A program made the translations under genes and the position numbers. A stretch of 6,483 nt of DNA, taken from contig JACETJ010000077.1 in NCBI GenBank assembly GCA_013911345.1, positions 1 through 6,483 of the forward strand, written 5' to 3'. The notes under the pieces were generated by a model that searched no databases, had not been told where the DNA came from, and saw only the letters and a list, made by a program, of their open reading frames with translations. This DNA comes from Congregibacter sp. Its GTDB lineage: Bacteria > Pseudomonadota > Gammaproteobacteria > Pseudomonadales > Halieaceae. Positions 5,704-6,483 of this stretch are shown here, piece by piece (position 1 is the first letter of the stretch; each line of letters opens with the position of its first letter).

Positions 5704-6483
5704 ATGACTCACGGTGTTTTATTGCTGGACGGCGGCATGGGGCAAGAGCTGATTCGACGCAGCCCTTCCGCTGCGCATCATCACTGGTCGCTGCAGGTCA
5801 TGCTGGAGCAACCCCAACTCGTCGCCGAGGTGCACCGGGATTTCTGCGAAGCGGGTGCGGGCGTCGCCTGCCTGAATACCTACGCGATTACGCACACTCG
5901 GCTGGCGCGGGGCACGGGCCTGCCGCCCATCGGCAGCTTGTTAAATGATGCGCGAGATCTCGCGCGACAGGGCGCAGAGGCGAGCGGTCGGTCAGACACC
6001 GCCTTAGTCACCTCACTGCCCCCGTTGGTCGCCAGCTACCGCCCCGATACCCAGCTCCCCCTCGAGCAGGCCATTGAGGAGTATCAGGAGCTGATTGAGC
6101 TACAGGCTGAGGCCGTGGACGGCTTTCTTGCCGAGACCATCCCCTCCATTGCCGAGGCGACCGCGGTGCTGACCGCAGCCGATCAAGCGGGTGTCCGGAT
6201 TATGCTTGGGCTCACCGTTGCTGACGACGACGGCCAGCTTTTGCGCTCCGGAGAGCCACTTTCCGATGCGCTAGAGGCGATCGACGCCTTCGAGCCGCTG
6301 GCGGTGGTGATTAATTGCTCCAAGCCGGAGGCCGTCTCCCAAGCGATTCCCATCTTGAAAGCATCGCGCTTTGCGTTTGGCGCTTACGCGAATGGCTTTA
6401 CGGCCATCGATGCACTGGAACCGGGCGGTGTGGTCGATGTGTTGGAAGCCAGACATGACCTTGATCCAGAGCAGTACGCGAAG
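5704..6483 (+). CDS. Homocysteine S-methyltransferase family protein, N-terminal part, runs off the window
   Basis: Cytoplasmic zinc-dependent methyltransferase of the MmuM/BHMT type, which would pass a methyl group from a donor such as S-methylmethionine to homocysteine to form methionine. The frame is open for 260 codons to the window edge; family members are near 300-330 residues, so only the C-terminus is missing. The TIM-barrel landmarks appear in order: LLLDGGMGQEL (6-16), LNTYA (57-61), a PP loop within TSLPPLVASYRP, FLAETIPS (141-148), MLGLTV and VVINCSKPEAV (202-212). Cys205 is the first of three expected zinc ligands; the other two, a paired Cys near the C-terminus, would lie beyond the window. 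The usual Thr in the first loop (DGGxGT) is Gln14 here, which I believe also occurs in a group of proteobacterial homologues. Donor and exact substrate remain open. It lies 201 bp after the pump and is probably a separate unit. Confidence 0.
   Translation, partial: MTHGVLLLDGGMGQELIRRSPSAAHHHWSLQVMLEQPQLVAEVHRDFCEAGAGVACLNTYAITHTRLARGTGLPPIGSLLNDARDLARQGAEASGRSDTALVTSLPPLVASYRPDTQLPLEQAIEEYQELIELQAEAVDGFLAETIPSIAEATAVLTAADQAGVRIMLGLTVADDDGQLLRSGEPLSDALEAIDAFEPLAVVINCSKPEAVSQAIPILKASRFAFGAYANGFTAIDALEPGGVVDVLEARHDLDPEQYAK

Noticed and set aside
5697..5948. Plus-strand open frame of 83 codons starting at 5697
   Set aside because: It is out of frame with the methyltransferase, its start lies in that gene's Shine-Dalgarno site, and its product is Arg/Ala-rich without motifs, while the frame from 5704 carries the conserved family motifs.
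1..6483. CRISPR arrays, tRNA or rRNA genes, insertion sequences, attachment sites
   Set aside because: No spaced direct repeats, cloverleaf-like segments, transposase motifs or terminal inverted repeats were seen on either strand.

Overview
The window (about 6.5 kb, GC-rich at roughly 57% by eye) looks like chromosomal DNA of a Gram-negative proteobacterium, probably a gammaproteobacterium. The evidence is a lipoprotein-type periplasmic adaptor, an AcrB-type RND pump, a YidK-like sodium:solute symporter and Shine-Dalgarno-led genes with tight overlaps. No gene gives a species-level identification.

Layout: positions 1-697 hold the first 232 codons of a minus-strand sodium:solute symporter (SSS family) that runs off the left edge. 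Positions 698-856 are a divergent intergenic region. It holds a clear 20-bp palindromic operator (824-843) overlapping a plausible sigma-70 promoter, and a separate 9-bp inverted repeat in the symporter leader. Rightwards follows a three-gene operon: a TetR-family repressor (857-1405), a lipoprotein membrane-fusion/adaptor protein (1399-2442) and an RND permease of 1018 residues (2446-5502). The first two genes overlap by 7 nt. The second and third lie in the same frame, separated by a stop codon plus one codon, and the third starts with TTG. A 201-bp spacer with an imperfect hairpin follows. The right edge (5704-6483) holds the first 260 codons of a homocysteine S-methyltransferase family enzyme.

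How it works together (inference from known families): the TetR protein probably binds the palindrome in its own promoter and so represses itself and the efflux genes; a ligand, probably a pump substrate, would release it. The adaptor and permease would form the inner-membrane and periplasmic parts of a proton-driven tripartite efflux pump. No outer-membrane channel is encoded here, but the adaptor hairpin has an R-x3-L-x6-S pattern like the TolC-docking motif, so a TolC-type channel encoded elsewhere is expected. The symporter could share the divergent regulatory region. The methyltransferase seems to be a separate metabolic unit with its own ribosome-binding site.

I see no CRISPR array, tRNA, rRNA, insertion sequence or phage gene. 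The window reads as a fairly ordinary regulated RND efflux locus. The points worth a second look are the operator, the in-frame adaptor/permease junction, the Asp-Asn variant of the proton-relay motif and the structured symporter leader. I do not see a convincing undescribed system.

[Form note: the original answer stated no confidence for any feature; the value 0 is a placeholder required by the schema, not an estimate.]
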